Assembly (NCBI RefSeq): GCF_001581005.1
Contig: NZ_LHZV01000053.1
Span: 1 to 64,000 of the forward strand
Source of the DNA: Acetobacter orleanensis
GTDB taxonomy: Bacteria > Pseudomonadota > Alphaproteobacteria > Acetobacterales > Acetobacteraceae
Direction: 5' to 3'
Length of the DNA stretch: 64,000 nt
Each line of letters starts with the position of its first letter. Position 1 is the first letter of the stretch. Below the pieces are notes generated by a model. It did no database searches, was not told where the DNA came from, and saw only the letters and a program-made list of their open reading frames with translations. This document shows positions 17,769-29,452 of this stretch, in pieces. A program made the position numbers and the translations under genes.

Positions 17769-19250
17769 ATGCCCGTATCCCCACTTTCACCGCTTAGCCT
17801 TTATACACCGGATGAAATGGGGCGTGTGGATCAGCTTGCTTCACATTTTATGCCCGTTACGGAACTGATGGAACATGCGGGCCGTGCTGTTGCGCGGGCC
17901 GTGCGTCGCTTCATGCGGCCGTGTCGAGTTCTTGTGTTGTGCGGGCCGGGCAATAATGGCGGAGATGGGTTTGTGGCCGCTCGTTTTCTGGTGGAAGCAG
18001 GCTGGCCGGTTGCGGTTGCAGCCATGGTCCCGCCGCAGGTAGGGTCTCCAGCCGCAGAGGCTTCGGCGCGGTTTGACGGTGTGCGGGTGCCGTTTGCTCT
18101 TGCGGAAGTAGAGCGGGCCGATCTGGTAATTGATGCCCTATTCGGCGCAGGATTGAGCCGGGATCTCTCCGGTCTGCCTGCTGACCTGTTGCGGGCAGCC
18201 CGCAAAATCGTGGCCGTCGATATCCCGTCCGGCATTGATGGTGCGACAGGGCAAGTGTGCGGCTATGCACCGCACGCTGCCCTGACAGTTACGTTTTGCC
18301 GCTTCAAACCGGGCCACCTGCTTTATCCGGGCCGAGGTTTCATGGGGCAACTCGTGCTGGCGGACATCGGCATGCCCGAGCAGGCGCTGGCGCGGGTTCC
18401 CGCGCAAACATGGCGGAACGCGCCGGGATTGTGGTGCCTGCCTGAGCCGGGGCCAGAAAGTCATAAATATACGCGCGGTGTCGTAAGTGTGTGTGCGGGA
18501 GCCACCATGCCAGGCGCTGCGCGGCTTTGTGCTGGCGGGGCGCGCGCCGTGGGTGCCGGGTTGGTGCGGCTTGCCGCTGGAGAGGCCGCGGCTGCTTACA
18601 GGTTGGGGGCTCCGGGGTTAGTGGTGGATGAGGGGCCCTTGGAGACCCTTCTTGAGGATGAAAGACGCACTGTGTGGGTCTGCGGGCCGGGCCTGACGGA
18701 AGGCGAGGTTGCGCAAACGCTGCCAATGTTACTGGCTGCGCAAAAATCTGTCCTTGCGGATGCTGGCGCGCTTTCCGCTGCGGCCGGGTGTCCAGAAAAA
18801 CTGAAAGGGGTGTCGGTCATCACGCCGCATATCGGGGAATTTACCAAAGTGTTTGGTCCGCCGGGCCGGAATCCGCCGGAAGCTGTGCGGACGGCTGCGG
18901 CGGAGCTTGACGCGGTTGTCGTGCTAAAAGGGGCCTCTACCCTGATTGCAGCGCCAGACGGGCGGTTGGCTATCAATGATCATGCGAGTCCCGCATTGGG
19001 CACCGCCGGGTCTGGCGATACGCTCTCTGGTGTGATTGCGGCTCTGCTGGCTGCCGGAATGCCGGTCTGGGATGCCGCTTGTGCTGGCGTTTGGCTGCAT
19101 GGTGAGGCCGGAATTCAGGCCGGCGCGTGGCCGATAGCCGAAGATTTGGACCGTTATTTGGGCCCTGCGCGGGAAAAAGCGACCCGCTTGCAGCATGAAT
19201 ATGCACAGAAGTGCAGAGGGTCTCTTGCCGGGAGCAACACTCTGGGCTAA
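17769..19250 (+). CDS. nnr: Bifunctional NAD(P)H-hydrate epimerase / ADP-dependent dehydratase
   Basis: 493 residues from the ATG at 17769, set by the strong site AGGAGGA five bases upstream; a longer frame from 17691 is not needed. The enzyme repairs NADHX and NADPHX. The N-terminal epimerase domain (about 1-215) has CGPGNNGGDGFVAARFL and VDIPSGIDG. The C-terminal ribokinase-like dehydratase domain has TPHIGEFTKVFG and GTAGSGDTLSGVIAALLAAG. The fusion is the common bacterial form. A tRNA-Leu gene begins 31 bases after its stop. Confidence 0.93.
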   Translation: MPVSPLSPLSLYTPDEMGRVDQLASHFMPVTELMEHAGRAVARAVRRFMRPCRVLVLCGPGNNGGDGFVAARFLVEAGWPVAVAAMVPPQVGSPAAEASARFDGVRVPFALAEVERADLVIDALFGAGLSRDLSGLPADLLRAARKIVAVDIPSGIDGATGQVCGYAPHAALTVTFCRFKPGHLLYPGRGFMGQLVLADIGMPEQALARVPAQTWRNAPGLWCLPEPGPESHKYTRGVVSVCAGATMPGAARLCAGGARAVGAGLVRLAAGEAAAAYRLGAPGLVVDEGPLETLLEDERRTVWVCGPGLTEGEVAQTLPMLLAAQKSVLADAGALSAAAGCPEKLKGVSVITPHIGEFTKVFGPPGRNPPEAVRTAAAELDAVVVLKGASTLIAAPDGRLAINDHASPALGTAGSGDTLSGVIAALLAAGMPVWDAACAGVWLHGEAGIQAGAWPIAEDLDRYLGPAREKATRLQHEYAQKCRGSLAGSNTLG

Positions 19251-19281
19251 GTCCACGCAACTTGCGGCGGGGTTTTTCCGT

Positions 19282-19366
<85 letters not shown>

Positions 19367-19467
19367 TGTTTTTTGGTTTTTTAGTGCTCCCGTCCTGTTC
19401 CGCGGCAGCCTCTCTCGGCACAATGCAGCGGGAAATTTGAGTTTGTACCGAAAGGAAGGCCTGGCAG

Positions 19468-20802
19468 ATGCAGGTTACTGACACCCTCACCGAAGGGCTG
19501 AAGCGTGGTTTCACCATTACCATTCCGGCAGCAGAGCTTGCAGAAAAGCGCGATGCGCGTCTGAAAGAGGTTGCCGCTAACCTGACTCTTCCAGGTTTCC
19601 GCCCGGGCAAGGTGCCGGTTTCCGTGGCTCGTCAGCGTCATGGTGACGCCGTGCGCGCCGAAGTGCTGGAGCAGGCTGTGTCCGACGCGCTGCGCGCCGT
19701 TCTGGAAGAACGCGGTCTGCGTCCGGCTGGTCAGCCGCAGGTTGAACTGGTGAGCGGTCAGGACGATGACGGGAAAGACCTTGAATTTAAGGTTGAAACC
19801 GAAATTCTGCCAGAAATCACTGTGCCGGACCTGTCTGACCTGTCTCTGACACGTCTGAAGGCAGTTGCCAGCGATGAAGCTGTTGACAAGATTCTGGCCG
19901 ATGTCGCCAAGCGTCAGCGCACCTTTGAAACGGTTGAGGACGTCCGTCCGGCTGTGATGGGTGACGTTGTTTCCGTCGATTTCGTTGGCAAGCGCGATGG
20001 CGTACCGTTTGACGGTGGCACGGCGCAGGACGTCAATGTTGAAATCGGCGGCGAAGGTTTCATCCCCGGCTTTGCTGAGCAGATTGAGGGCATGAAGCCC
20101 GGTGAAGAAAAAATCATCACCGTGACGTTCCCGGAAAACTACGGCGCGGAAGAACTGGCTGGCAAGGAAGCAACCTTTGACATCACCGTCAAAGAGCTGA
20201 AAAAGCCTGTTGATGCGCCGATTGATGATGAGTTGGCCAAGCTGCTGGGCTTTGAAACGCTGGATCAGCTGCGTGACCTCGTCCGCAAGCAGATTGAAGG
20301 CGAATACGATCAGCTTTCCCGTCTGCGCATCAAGCGCGAACTGCTGGACGCTCTGGCAACGAAAACCGACTTTCAGGCTCCGCAGGGCATGGTTGATGCG
20401 GAATTCGAGCAGATCTGGCAGCGCGTTGAAGCCGACCGTAAAGCCGGTCAGCTTGACGACGAAGACAAGGATAAAGACGAAGACACGCTGCGCGCCGACT
20501 ATCGCAAGATCGCCGAACGCCGCGTAAAGCTTGGTCTGCTGCTGGCAGAAATCGGCCGCAAGAACGCCATTACGGTCACACAGGACGAGCTGGGTCGCGC
20601 TATGCGTGCAGAAGCCATGCGGTATCAGGGGCAGGAAAAAGAAGTCTTCACCTTCTTCCAGAATAACCCGCAGGCTGTTGAATCCCTTCGCGGTCCGATT
20701 TTCGAGAACAAAGTTGTCGATTATCTGATTGAACTCGCGAAAGTGGAAGACAAGGAAGTCACTCCGGAAGAGTTATCGGATATTCCTCCGGCTGATATCT
20801 GA
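19468..20802 (+). CDS. tig: Trigger factor
   Basis: 444 residues, the usual length. Trigger factor is the ribosome-bound chaperone and peptidyl-prolyl isomerase. The N-terminal ribosome-binding domain contains GFRPGKVP, part of the signature loop that contacts L23. The FKBP-like domain at about 150-240 follows, with a helical C-terminal domain to the end. AAGGAAGG lies eight bases before the ATG. It heads the tig-clpP-clpX-lon chaperone and protease block and is closed by a strong terminator at 20810-20846. Confidence 0.97.
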   Translation: MQVTDTLTEGLKRGFTITIPAAELAEKRDARLKEVAANLTLPGFRPGKVPVSVARQRHGDAVRAEVLEQAVSDALRAVLEERGLRPAGQPQVELVSGQDDDGKDLEFKVETEILPEITVPDLSDLSLTRLKAVASDEAVDKILADVAKRQRTFETVEDVRPAVMGDVVSVDFVGKRDGVPFDGGTAQDVNVEIGGEGFIPGFAEQIEGMKPGEEKIITVTFPENYGAEELAGKEATFDITVKELKKPVDAPIDDELAKLLGFETLDQLRDLVRKQIEGEYDQLSRLRIKRELLDALATKTDFQAPQGMVDAEFEQIWQRVEADRKAGQLDDEDKDKDEDTLRADYRKIAERRVKLGLLLAEIGRKNAITVTQDELGRAMRAEAMRYQGQEKEVFTFFQNNPQAVESLRGPIFENKVVDYLIELAKVEDKEVTPEELSDIPPADI

Positions 20803-20809
20803 GAAAATC

Positions 20810-20846
20810 GTATCCCGCCGGTGTAAATCGGCGGGATACTTTTTTT
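20810..20846 (+). terminator. Rho-independent terminator after tig
   Basis: An 11-bp perfect stem (GTATCCCGCCG at 20810-20820 with CGGCGGGATAC at 20829-20839), an eight-base loop and a run of seven T. It starts eight bases after the tig stop. Confidence 0.95.
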
Positions 20847-20971
20847 CGGGGCAGATTTTCTTTTCCGGGGTGGCATCTTGCCACTTTATCTCTATCTTGA
20901 TGGAGAGTGCCTGAACCAGTTTGCGTCTCCGGACGGAAGCAGGGGAGGGATGGTGCAGGTTTTTTACGGGA

Positions 20972-21634
20972 ATGACTGACATGAGGGATCGTGATCCCGT
21001 TGAGGTTTTCAGCAACGCTTTGGTGCCGATGGTGGTCGAACAGACCTCTCGGGGCGAGCGGGCATTTGATATCTACTCCCGCCTGCTTCAGGAACGGATT
21101 ATCTTTCTGACCGGCCCGGTCTATGATCAGGTTGCGTCTGTGATTTCCGCACAGCTCCTTTATCTGGAAAGCGTAAACCCGACGAAGGAAATTTCTTTCT
21201 ATATTAACAGCCCCGGTGGCGTTGTGTCCGCAGGTCTCGCAATCTACGACACCATGCAGTACATCCGCAGCCCGGTCAGCACTGTCTGTATTGGTCAGGC
21301 AGCCTCCATGGGCTCACTGCTGCTTGCAGGTGGAGAAGCCGGGCGTCGCTTTGCTCTGCCTAATGCGCGTGTGATGGTGCATCAGCCCTCCGGCGGCGCA
21401 CAGGGGCAGGCCAGTGATATTGAAATTCAGGCCAAGGAAATCCTTATTATCCGGCAACGCCTGAATGAGATCTATCGTGAGCACACCGGCCAGACGCTTG
21501 AGGACATTGAGCAGAAGCTGGAGCGCGATACGTATATGTCAGCCGAGGAAGCGAAGTCTTTCGGGATTGTTGATAAGGTGATCAGTCATCATAAGGCCAC
21601 AGAAACTGGAAAGAAGGATAAAAGCCATCCTTAA
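20972..21634 (+). CDS. clpP: ATP-dependent Clp protease proteolytic subunit
   Basis: 220 residues from the ATG at 20972, with ACGGGA upstream; ATG at 20981 is an alternative, and the longer frame from 20921 is unlikely. ClpP forms the 14-subunit proteolytic chamber that works with ClpX or ClpA. The catalytic Ser is in [11 protein letters not shown], the His in VMVHQPSGG, and the Asp in [12 protein letters not shown]. The N-terminal [27 protein letters not shown] contains the processing and axial-loop region. It lies 120 bases ahead of clpX, the usual arrangement. Confidence 0.97.
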   Translation: MTDMRDRDPVEVFSNALVPMVVEQTSRGERAFDIYSRLLQERIIFLTGPVYDQVASVISAQLLYLESVNPTKEISFYINSPGGVVSAGLAIYDTMQYIRSPVSTVCIGQAASMGSLLLAGGEAGRRFALPNARVMVHQPSGGAQGQASDIEIQAKEILIIRQRLNEIYREHTGQTLEDIEQKLERDTYMSAEEAKSFGIVDKVISHHKATETGKKDKSHP

Positions 21635-21754
21635 TCTGGTGTACACAAATTCTCCTGTTCAGTGTCAGGGGTGGTCTGCCCGCAGCAAGGCAGATAGAGT
21701 TGATAACCCGGCGCCTGTTTTCGCGAGGTCCGGGACGTTCAGAGGAGTGGACTG

Positions 21755-23020
<1,266 letters not shown>

Positions 23021-23037
23021 AGAACTGCAAAACAACT

Positions 23038-23071
23038 GCCAGCAGGGTGCAAGCCCTGCTGGCCGGGTTTT
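23038..23071 (+). terminator. Rho-independent terminator after clpX
   Basis: A 10-bp perfect stem, GCCAGCAGGG at 23038-23047 with CCCTGCTGGC at 23054-23063, a six-base loop, then CGGG and four T. It separates clpX from lon, so lon should have its own promoter in 23072-23190. Confidence 0.88.
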
Positions 23072-23199
23072 CTGGTTAACCCATTGCAGAATGGGGCGTT
23101 CGTAACGACATGGTAGATGGTGGGAGCCTGTTGGCAGGTTCTCGCGGGTCTGGGTATGCCACAGTTCGGGTGCCCGGCCTGGATCGTCCTTGAAGGAGG

Positions 23200-25727
23200 T
23201 CATGGTTATGGCTGATAATGAAAAACCAGCAGTAAAACGTAAGCGTAAAACACCCGCGAAAACGCCGGAAACGGTCGCTCCGGCCGAAAACGCAGTCAGT
23301 GTGGTTGCAGACAACGCAAGCCCGGACACAAAGGTCGCGCAGGGTAACAGTCGTATCGCCGTTCTGCCGCTCCGCGATATTGTCGTCTTCCCCCATATGA
23401 TTGTGCCGCTGTTTGTCGGTCGTGAAAAATCCGTCAAGGCGCTGGAATCTGTTACGCGGGAAGACCGGCAGATTCTGCTGATTGCGCAGAAAGATGCCGC
23501 GCAAGACGATCCGGGTGTGGAGGATGTGTACCGCTTCGGCACTGTCTCTACCATTCTTCAACTCCTTAAACTGCCGGATGGCACGGTTAAGGTGCTGGTA
23601 GAAGGTGTGCGTCGCGCACGGGTGAAAGCCCTGCATGATGTTGACGGGCATTTTGAAGCAGAAATTGAGGATGTGGTTGAAGAACCAGCGGTCGGCGCGG
23701 AAGCCGAAGCCTTGGGTCGATCCATCGTTTCTCAGTTTGAGCAGTATATTAAGCTCAACAAGAAAATCGCATCCGAAGTTCTGGTTTCCCTGAACCAGAT
23801 CAGCGATTTGTCCAAGCTGGTGGATACGGTTGCCAGCCATCTCAATCTCAAAATTTCCGAAAAGCAGGAAATTCTCGAAGCGCCGTCTGTCGCGGAGCAG
23901 CTTGAGAAGGTTTTCGCACATATTGAAGCAGAAATCGGTGTGCTTCAGGTTGAGAAGAAAATTCGCAACCGCGTGAAGCGCCAGATGGAGAAAACCCAGC
24001 GCGAATACTATCTGAACGAGCAGTTGAAGGCCATTCAGAAAGAGTTGGGTGAAGGCGAAGACGGCAAGGACGAAACTACCGAGATTGAAGAGCGGATTGC
24101 CAAAACCAAGCTTTCCAAGGAAGCGCGGGAAAAGGCGGTTGCTGAACTGAAAAAGCTGCGTGGCATGAGTGCTATGTCTGCTGAATCGACGGTGGTGCGA
24201 AACTATCTGGACTGGCTGCTTGGTATTCCGTGGAAAAAGCGCACAAAGGTCAAGAATGACCTTGCTGCAGCGGAAGCCGTGCTGGATTCGGACCATTACG
24301 CTCTGGAGAAAGTCAAAGAGCGTATTATGGAATATCTGGCGGTGCAGAGCCGCTCCCAGAAGCTGAAGGGGCCGATTCTCTGCCTTGTCGGCCCGCCGGG
24401 CGTGGGGAAAACCTCACTGGCGCGCTCCATCGCCAAGGCGACGGGCCGTCATTACGTCCGTATGTCTCTGGGCGGTGTGCGGGATGAGGCCGAAATTCGC
24501 GGGCATCGGCGCACCTATATCGGCTCCATGCCGGGCAAGATCATTCAGGGGATGAAAAAGGCGAAGGTGTCCAACCCACTGTTCCTGCTGGATGAAATTG
24601 ACAAGCTGGGTGCTGACTGGCGGGGTGACCCGTCCTCTGCTCTGCTGGAAGTGCTGGACCCTGAGCAGAACGGCACATTTGCCGATCATTATCTGGAAGT
24701 GGATTATGATCTGTCGGACGTTATGTTCGTCACCACGGCGAACAGCCTCAACATGCCGCAACCGTTGCTGGACCGTATGGAAGTCATCCGTCTGTCTGGT
24801 TATACGGAAGATGAGAAGGTTGAGATTGCCCGTCGTCATCTGATCGCCAAGCAGGCTGAGGCCCATAGTCTCAAGCCGGATGAATGGTCGATCAGCGATG
24901 AGGCTCTGCGGGATCTGATTCGCTATTACACGCGGGAAGCCGGGGTGCGTAACCTTGAGCGCGAAATTGCGAATCTTGCCCGTAAGGTGGTGAAAGAGCT
25001 TGTGACCGGCAAGGCAAAGAAAGTCGCCATTACCGCGCGCAATCTTGAGAAGCTGGCTGGCGTGAAGCGTTTCCGTTACGGCGAGACCGAAGCGGAAGAT
25101 ATGGTTGGGATTGTCACCGGTCTGGCATGGACGGAAGTCGGCGGGGAAATCCTGACGATTGAAAGCGTCATGGTGCCGGGTAAAGGCGCTGTGGTGGAAA
25201 CCGGCAAGCTTGGTGATGTGATGAAGGAAAGCGTCTCTGCGGCGTTCTCTTACGTCCGCAGCCGCTCCACGACCTTTGGTATCCCGCCGACTCTGTTTGA
25301 AAAGCGGAGTTTCCATGTGCATGTGCCAGAAGGTGCGACTCCTAAAGATGGGCCTTCCGCCGGTATTGCCATGGCCACAGCACTCGTCAGCGTCATGACG
25401 GGTATCCCCGTTCGGCGTGATGTTGCCATGACTGGTGAGATCACACTGCGGGGGCGTGTGCTGCCGATTGGGGGCTTGAAAGAGAAACTGCTCGCGGCAC
25501 AGCGGGCGGGGATCAAGACCGTTTTCCTACCCAAGGACAATGAGAAAGATCTCGCGGAAATCCCTGATTCCGTAAAGACTAATCTGGAAATTATCCCTGT
25601 ATCCCATGTGGATGAGGTGATTGGCCGCGCACTGGTGCGCAAACCACAGGCCATTCATTGGGATGATGTTTCGGAATCCGTTCCGACAACGGACGGAATT
25701 GGCGCAACCCCAGCCCTGCCGCACTAA
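23200..25727 (+). CDS. lon: ATP-dependent Lon protease
   Basis: About 839 residues if the ATG at 23208 is used. That start is favoured because AAGGAGGT at 23193-23200 lies seven bases before it; TTG at 23190 and ATG at 23202 are too close to or inside that site. Lon degrades misfolded and regulatory proteins. An N-terminal LON substrate domain ([19 protein letters not shown]) follows a basic leader. The AAA+ domain has GPPGVGKTS and [10 protein letters not shown], and the protease domain has the catalytic Ser in [11 protein letters not shown] with the Lys further on. It lies between clpX and hup, as in many alphaproteobacteria. No clear heat-shock promoter was identified. Confidence 0.96.
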
Positions 25728-25768
25728 GGGAAAATTTTACTATGTGGCCTAAGTTTGCCGTTGCTCTG

Positions 25769-25796
25769 TTGACGTGGCGAAAAACGGCTGCATAGT
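25769..25796 (+). promoter_or_regulatory. Candidate sigma-70-type promoter of hup
   Basis: TTGACG at 25769-25774 and CATAGT at 25791-25796 are 16 bases apart, with TG directly before the -10. The hup start at 25870 would then have a leader of about 70 bases. Confidence 0.4.
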
Positions 25797-25869
25797 GCGA
25801 GCGGGAAGCGGAGAGGCGGACGTAAAGCCGCCCGCCGCTCCAGTCACGATAAACAAAGAGAGGCGTAAT

Positions 25870-26154
25870 ATGGAGAAGCCGCTTAACAAGCAGGAACTCG
25901 TAGCGGCAGTGGCCGACGAGGCTGCTCTGCCCAAGGCGAAGGCTGGAGAAGTGGTTGACGCCGTATTCGGTGCAATCGAAAAGGCTCTTTCTAAAAAGCA
26001 GGAAGTTCGTCTGGTCGGTTTTGGCACGTTTGTCACCGCTTCACGTAAGGCTGCCAAAGGGCGTAACCCGCGTACGGGTGAGGAAATTGATATTCCTGCC
26101 TCTACCTCTGTACGCTTCAAGCCGGGTAAGGCTCTGAAGGACGCCGTAAGCTAA
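25870..26154 (+). CDS. hup: DNA-binding protein HU
   Basis: 94 residues from the ATG at 25870, with AGAGAGG upstream; the longer frame from 25774 includes the promoter region. HU is a small dimeric nucleoid protein that bends DNA. The family pattern is clear: MEKPLNKQELVAAVAD at the start, VRLVGFGTFVT, then the beta-arm segment RKAAKGRNPRTGEEIDIPA containing the DNA-intercalating proline, and VRFKPGKALKDAV. It follows lon by 142 bases, a common order. Confidence 0.96.
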   Translation: MEKPLNKQELVAAVADEAALPKAKAGEVVDAVFGAIEKALSKKQEVRLVGFGTFVTASRKAAKGRNPRTGEEIDIPASTSVRFKPGKALKDAVS

Positions 26155-26183
26155 AAGTCTACCAGACTGATAGTTTTTGGCTT

Positions 26184-26220
26184 CGGCCGGTAAAACTTCT
26201 TCAAGAAGGGTTGCCGGCCG
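26184..26220 (+). terminator. Double hairpin after hup
   Basis: CGGCCGG at 26184-26190 pairs with CCGGCCG at 26214-26220, and the enclosed segment holds a second dyad (CTTCTTCAAGAAG). There is no U-tract, only TTCTGTTTG downstream. It likely ends the hup transcript or protects its 3' end. Confidence 0.5.
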
Positions 26221-26249
26221 CTTCTGTTTGTGACACATACGCATCCAGC

Positions 26250-26324
26250 GGGCGATTAGCTCAGAGGTAGAGCGTCTCGTTTACACCGAGAGGGCCGGCG
26301 GTTCGACCCCGTCATCGCCCACCA
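26250..26324 (+). tRNA. tRNA-Val (anticodon TAC)
   Basis: 75 bases with an encoded CCA. The acceptor GGGCGAT pairs with ATCGCCC. The D-arm is TAGCTCAGAGGTAGAGC. The anticodon stem TCTCG/CGAGA closes the loop TTTACAC, giving TAC. The T-arm has GGTTCGACC. Confidence 0.96.
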
Positions 26325-26358
26325 TAATTTCTTTTCGTAGTCATTATGGTTCCCGTGC

Positions 26359-26390
26359 AGAGCACCACTAAGTGAGATGCTCTCATTTTT
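26359..26390 (+). terminator. Terminator after tRNA-Val
   Basis: AGAGCA at 26359-26364 pairs with TGCTCT at 26378-26383. CACT/AGTG inside can extend the fold, and five T follow at 26386-26390. Confidence 0.55.
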
Positions 26391-26450
26391 ATGAATTTCC
26401 CAAAAATCTATAGTTCCCGGCCGTATTCATGATAGTTTCACGCTATCCTG

Positions 26451-26482
26451 TTGAGTAATCACGGGAAAGTGCCCATTATACT
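26451..26482 (+). promoter_or_regulatory. Candidate nuo operon promoter
   Basis: TTGAGT at 26451-26456 is followed by CATTATACT at 26474-26482. The spacing is 18 bases if ATTATA is the -10, or 20 if TATACT is. It is the best sigma-70-like match in the region and lies about 90 bases before nuoA. Confidence 0.35.
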
Positions 26483-26573
26483 GGCCTTAGGGCATGGTTG
26501 TTGAGGTGGCTTGGGTCTACTCTCCTGTGCATGACGTTTGATCTTCATGATCTTCCTCATGCAAGGAATACAG

Positions 26574-26939
26574 ATGCAGTCTGTTCTTGGTGATTACGCC
26601 CCCGTTCTGGTGTTCGGTGCAATTTCGGTCGTGATTGCGGCCGCAATGCTCGGTATGGCCCTGTTATGTGGCCATCAGAAACCGTATCCGGAAAAAGTAA
26701 CGGCCTATGAATGCGGCTTTGAAGCCTTTGATGACACGCGCCGTCGGTTTGATGTGCGGTTTTATCTGGTCGCAATCCTCTTCATTATTTTCGACCTTGA
26801 GGTCGCGTTTCTTTTTCCGTGGGCTGTCAGCCTCTCCCGCATAGGCTTGTTCGGGTTTCTCTCCATGCTGGGGTTTCTGAGCGTGCTGGGGATTGGCTTT
26901 CTATATGAGTGGCGCAAAGGCGCGCTGGACTGGGATTAA
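26574..26939 (+). CDS. nuoA: NADH-quinone oxidoreductase subunit A
   Basis: 121 residues from the ATG at 26574, five bases after AAGGAA; the longer frame from 26538 adds twelve residues without such a site. NuoA is a three-helix membrane subunit of complex I near the quinone tunnel. The family segment PYECGFEA appears here as [11 protein letters not shown], followed by [25 protein letters not shown]. It is the first gene of the nuo operon; nuoB starts 11 bases later. Confidence 0.97.
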   Translation: MQSVLGDYAPVLVFGAISVVIAAAMLGMALLCGHQKPYPEKVTAYECGFEAFDDTRRRFDVRFYLVAILFIIFDLEVAFLFPWAVSLSRIGLFGFLSMLGFLSVLGIGFLYEWRKGALDWD

Positions 26940-26950
26940 GGGAGCCGCCG

Positions 26951-27514
26951 ATGTCTGCAAATTCGCAAGACGAAACCATTCTATGGAATCGTGAAGCCCT
27001 GCCACCCGGCCCAGAGCAGGATGCCGTGGTGCGGGGTATTACGGGTGCCATTGCCGAAAAAGGCTTCGTGGTGGCCAATCTGGACAAGTTGGTTAACTGG
27101 GGGCGCACAGGTAGCCTCTGGCCTATGTCTTTCGGGCTGGCCTGCTGTGCCGTGGAGATGATCCACGCTTATATGCCGCGCTATGATCTGGACCGTATGG
27201 GCGTGATTCCGCGCGGATCCCCACGCCAGTCAGATGTGATGATCGTCGCCGGCACACTCACCAACAAAATGGCACCGGTGCTGCGTCGGCTTTATGAGCA
27301 GATGGCGGAGCCGCGTTGGGTGATCTCCATGGGCTCCTGCGCCAACGGGGGTGGGTATTATCACTATTCCTATTCCGTTGTGCGGGGGTGCGACCGCATC
27401 GTGCCGGTGGATGTGTATGTGCCCGGCTGCCCGCCAACGGCTGAGGCGCTGATTTACGGCATCATGCTCCTCCAGAAGAAAATCCGTCGCACAGGGACCA
27501 TTCTCCGTGGCTGA
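26951..27514 (+). CDS. nuoB: NADH-quinone oxidoreductase subunit B
   Basis: 187 residues from the ATG at 26951, with AAGGGAG upstream. NuoB carries cluster N2, the last electron carrier before quinone. Cluster ligands are visible as the tandem Cys in GLACCAVEM, one Cys in [11 protein letters not shown] and one in [11 protein letters not shown]. The stop lies within the start region of nuoC, an 8-base overlap. Confidence 0.97.
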   Translation: MSANSQDETILWNREALPPGPEQDAVVRGITGAIAEKGFVVANLDKLVNWGRTGSLWPMSFGLACCAVEMIHAYMPRYDLDRMGVIPRGSPRQSDVMIVAGTLTNKMAPVLRRLYEQMAEPRWVISMGSCANGGGYYHYSYSVVRGCDRIVPVDVYVPGCPPTAEALIYGIMLLQKKIRRTGTILRG

Positions 27515-28172
27515 GGTTTCTCTCCCCTCCCCACAGCAGGGGCGTCTGCAAGGGCGGCTCGGTGCGCTGGCGTTCTCTCTTTCCACCTCATGGTCGGGTA
27601 TCTCGTCCGCAGGGTTGGAAAATGGTGAACTGGTTGTCCGCACAACGCGGGACCAGCTTTTGCCGCTCATGACTTATCTGCGCGATGCGCCGCATTGTCG
27701 CTTTGAGCAGATGATGGATGTGTGCGGGGTCGATTATCCCAGTCGCGTTGAACGATTTGAAGTGGTTTATAATCTGCTGTCCGTCACCCATAACCAGCGG
27801 ATCCGCGTGATTATCACGACGGATGAAACTGCTCCTGTGGCATCCGTCGCGGGCTTGTGGCCCTCTGCCTGCTGGTGGGAGCGGGAGTGTTATGACCTGT
27901 TCGGCGTGCAGTTCTCGGGTAATCCAGACATGCGCCGCATTCTGACGGATGACGGGTTTGAAGGCTTCCCCCTGCGTAAGGACTTCCCTCTGACAGGTTA
28001 TGAGGAAGTCCGCTACGACGTAGAGCGGCGGGAAGTGGTGAAAGAACCTGTCTCATTGGTGCAGGACTTCCGCAATTTTGACTTTGTCTCCCCTTGGGAA
28101 GGCATGATGACCCTGCCGGGTGACGAAAAAGCGCATGAGGTCCGGCAACATATCAAGAGGTCACGCGGATGA
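27507..28172 (+). CDS. nuoC: NADH-quinone oxidoreductase subunit C
   Basis: 221 residues with a GTG start overlapping nuoB. NuoC is a peripheral-arm subunit. The 30-kDa signature occurs as [26 protein letters not shown] followed by [19 protein letters not shown]. It is separate from NuoD here, unlike the fused NuoCD of enterobacteria. The stop overlaps the nuoD ATG (ATGA). Confidence 0.95.
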   Translation: MAEVSLPSPQQGRLQGRLGALAFSLSTSWSGISSAGLENGELVVRTTRDQLLPLMTYLRDAPHCRFEQMMDVCGVDYPSRVERFEVVYNLLSVTHNQRIRVIITTDETAPVASVAGLWPSACWWERECYDLFGVQFSGNPDMRRILTDDGFEGFPLRKDFPLTGYEEVRYDVERREVVKEPVSLVQDFRNFDFVSPWEGMMTLPGDEKAHEVRQHIKRSRG

Positions 28173-29452
28173 CAGACCCGGATAGAAACACCGTGCTGCG
28201 TGAGGCAGACAATATTCTACGGACCGATATTCCAGAAAGCCTGTTGCCTACGCAGCAGGTTGAAGCGCGCGAACGCAAGACGCTGGAAATTGATTCCCAT
28301 GCGCTGAACTTTGGCCCGCAGCACCCATCCGCTCATGGTGTGCTGCGTCTGGTGCTGGAAATGGAAGGCGAGCTTGTGGCGCGCACGGTGCCACATATCG
28401 GCCTTTTGCATCGTGGCACAGAAAAGCTGATAGAATACAAAACCTATCAGAAAGCCCTGCCGTATTTTGACCGGCTGGATTACGTTTCTCCTATGTGTGA
28501 GGAGCAGGCTTTTGCTCTGGCGACAGAGAAACTACTGGGGATTGAAGCTCCAGAACGGGCACGTTGGTTGAGAGTGCTGTTTGCAGAGATTACCCGTGTT
28601 CTAAACCATATTTTGAATATTACGGCTCTGGGTCTGGACTGCGGTGCCGTAACGCCCGCTCTGTGGGGCTATGAAGAACGTGAAAAGCTTCTGGAGTTTT
28701 ACGAAGCTGCATCTGGCGCACGTTTCCATGCCAACTACGTCCGTCCCGGCGGGGTTGCGCGGGATATTCCGGCCGGGTTGGAAGAGAAAATTGGTCTGTG
28801 GGCCAAGGAGTTTCCAGCTTGGATTGATGAGCTGGAAAATCTGCTGACCGAAAACCGGATATGGAAGCAGCGCACCGTCGGTATCGGCGTTTTCACGGCT
28901 GAGCAGGCTCTGGCATGGGGCTTTAGCGGCCCGTGTCTGCGGGCCTCCGGCGTGCCGTGGGACCTTAGGCGCACTCAGCCCTATGACAATTACCATAAGG
29001 TGACCTTCAACGTGCCGGTTGCCCGACATGGCGATTGCTATGATCGCTACCTCGTACGTATTGCGGAAATGCGGGAAAGCGTCAGCATTATTGAGCAATG
29101 TCTGGACCAGATCCGGCCCGGTCCGGTCAAGGTGCAGGACCCGAAATTCAGCCCGCCACCGCGCGCGGAAATGAAGCGGTCCATGGAAGCGCTCATTCAC
29201 CACTTCAAGCTGTTCAGTGAAGGCTACCACGTGCCGCCGGGTGCGACCTATACCGCAGTGGAGAGCCCGAAAGGGGAGTTTGGCGTGTATCTGGTCGCCG
29301 ATGGCAGCAATCGCCCCTATCGCTGTAAAATCCGGCCTACCGGCTTTGCGCATTTGCAGGCGCTGGATGAAATGACCCGCCGCTCCATGCTGGCCGATAT
29401 GGTGGCAGTTCTGGGGTCTCTCGATCTTGTTTTCGGGGAGGTTGACCGATGA
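28169..29452 (+). CDS. nuoD: NADH-quinone oxidoreductase subunit D
   Basis: 427 residues. This 49-kDa subunit forms the quinone-binding site with NuoB. Conserved segments include [14 protein letters not shown] with the quinone-interacting His, [12 protein letters not shown], and [17 protein letters not shown], and the C-terminus ends FGEVDR as is typical. An N-terminal extension of about 35 residues precedes the core. It overlaps nuoC and nuoE by four bases each. Confidence 0.97.
   Translation: MTDPDRNTVLREADNILRTDIPESLLPTQQVEARERKTLEIDSHALNFGPQHPSAHGVLRLVLEMEGELVARTVPHIGLLHRGTEKLIEYKTYQKALPYFDRLDYVSPMCEEQAFALATEKLLGIEAPERARWLRVLFAEITRVLNHILNITALGLDCGAVTPALWGYEEREKLLEFYEAASGARFHANYVRPGGVARDIPAGLEEKIGLWAKEFPAWIDELENLLTENRIWKQRTVGIGVFTAEQALAWGFSGPCLRASGVPWDLRRTQPYDNYHKVTFNVPVARHGDCYDRYLVRIAEMRESVSIIEQCLDQIRPGPVKVQDPKFSPPPRAEMKRSMEALIHHFKLFSEGYHVPPGATYTAVESPKGEFGVYLVADGSNRPYRCKIRPTGFAHLQALDEMTRRSMLADMVAVLGSLDLVFGEVDR

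Larger units (their letters stand above)
26325..26573 (+). other. Intergenic region ahead of the nuo operon
   Basis: About 250 bases separate tRNA-Val from nuoA. It holds a probable tRNA terminator at 26359-26390 and a possible nuo promoter (TTGAGT at 26451-26456, with ATTATA or TATACT around 26475-26482, spacing 18-20). No open reading frame of substance is present. The AT-rich stretch at 26385-26460 contrasts with the surrounding coding DNA. Confidence 0.5.

Noticed and set aside
23076-24296. 406-codon minus-strand frame opposite lon
   Set aside because: Shadow frame of lon with no domain and no start signal.
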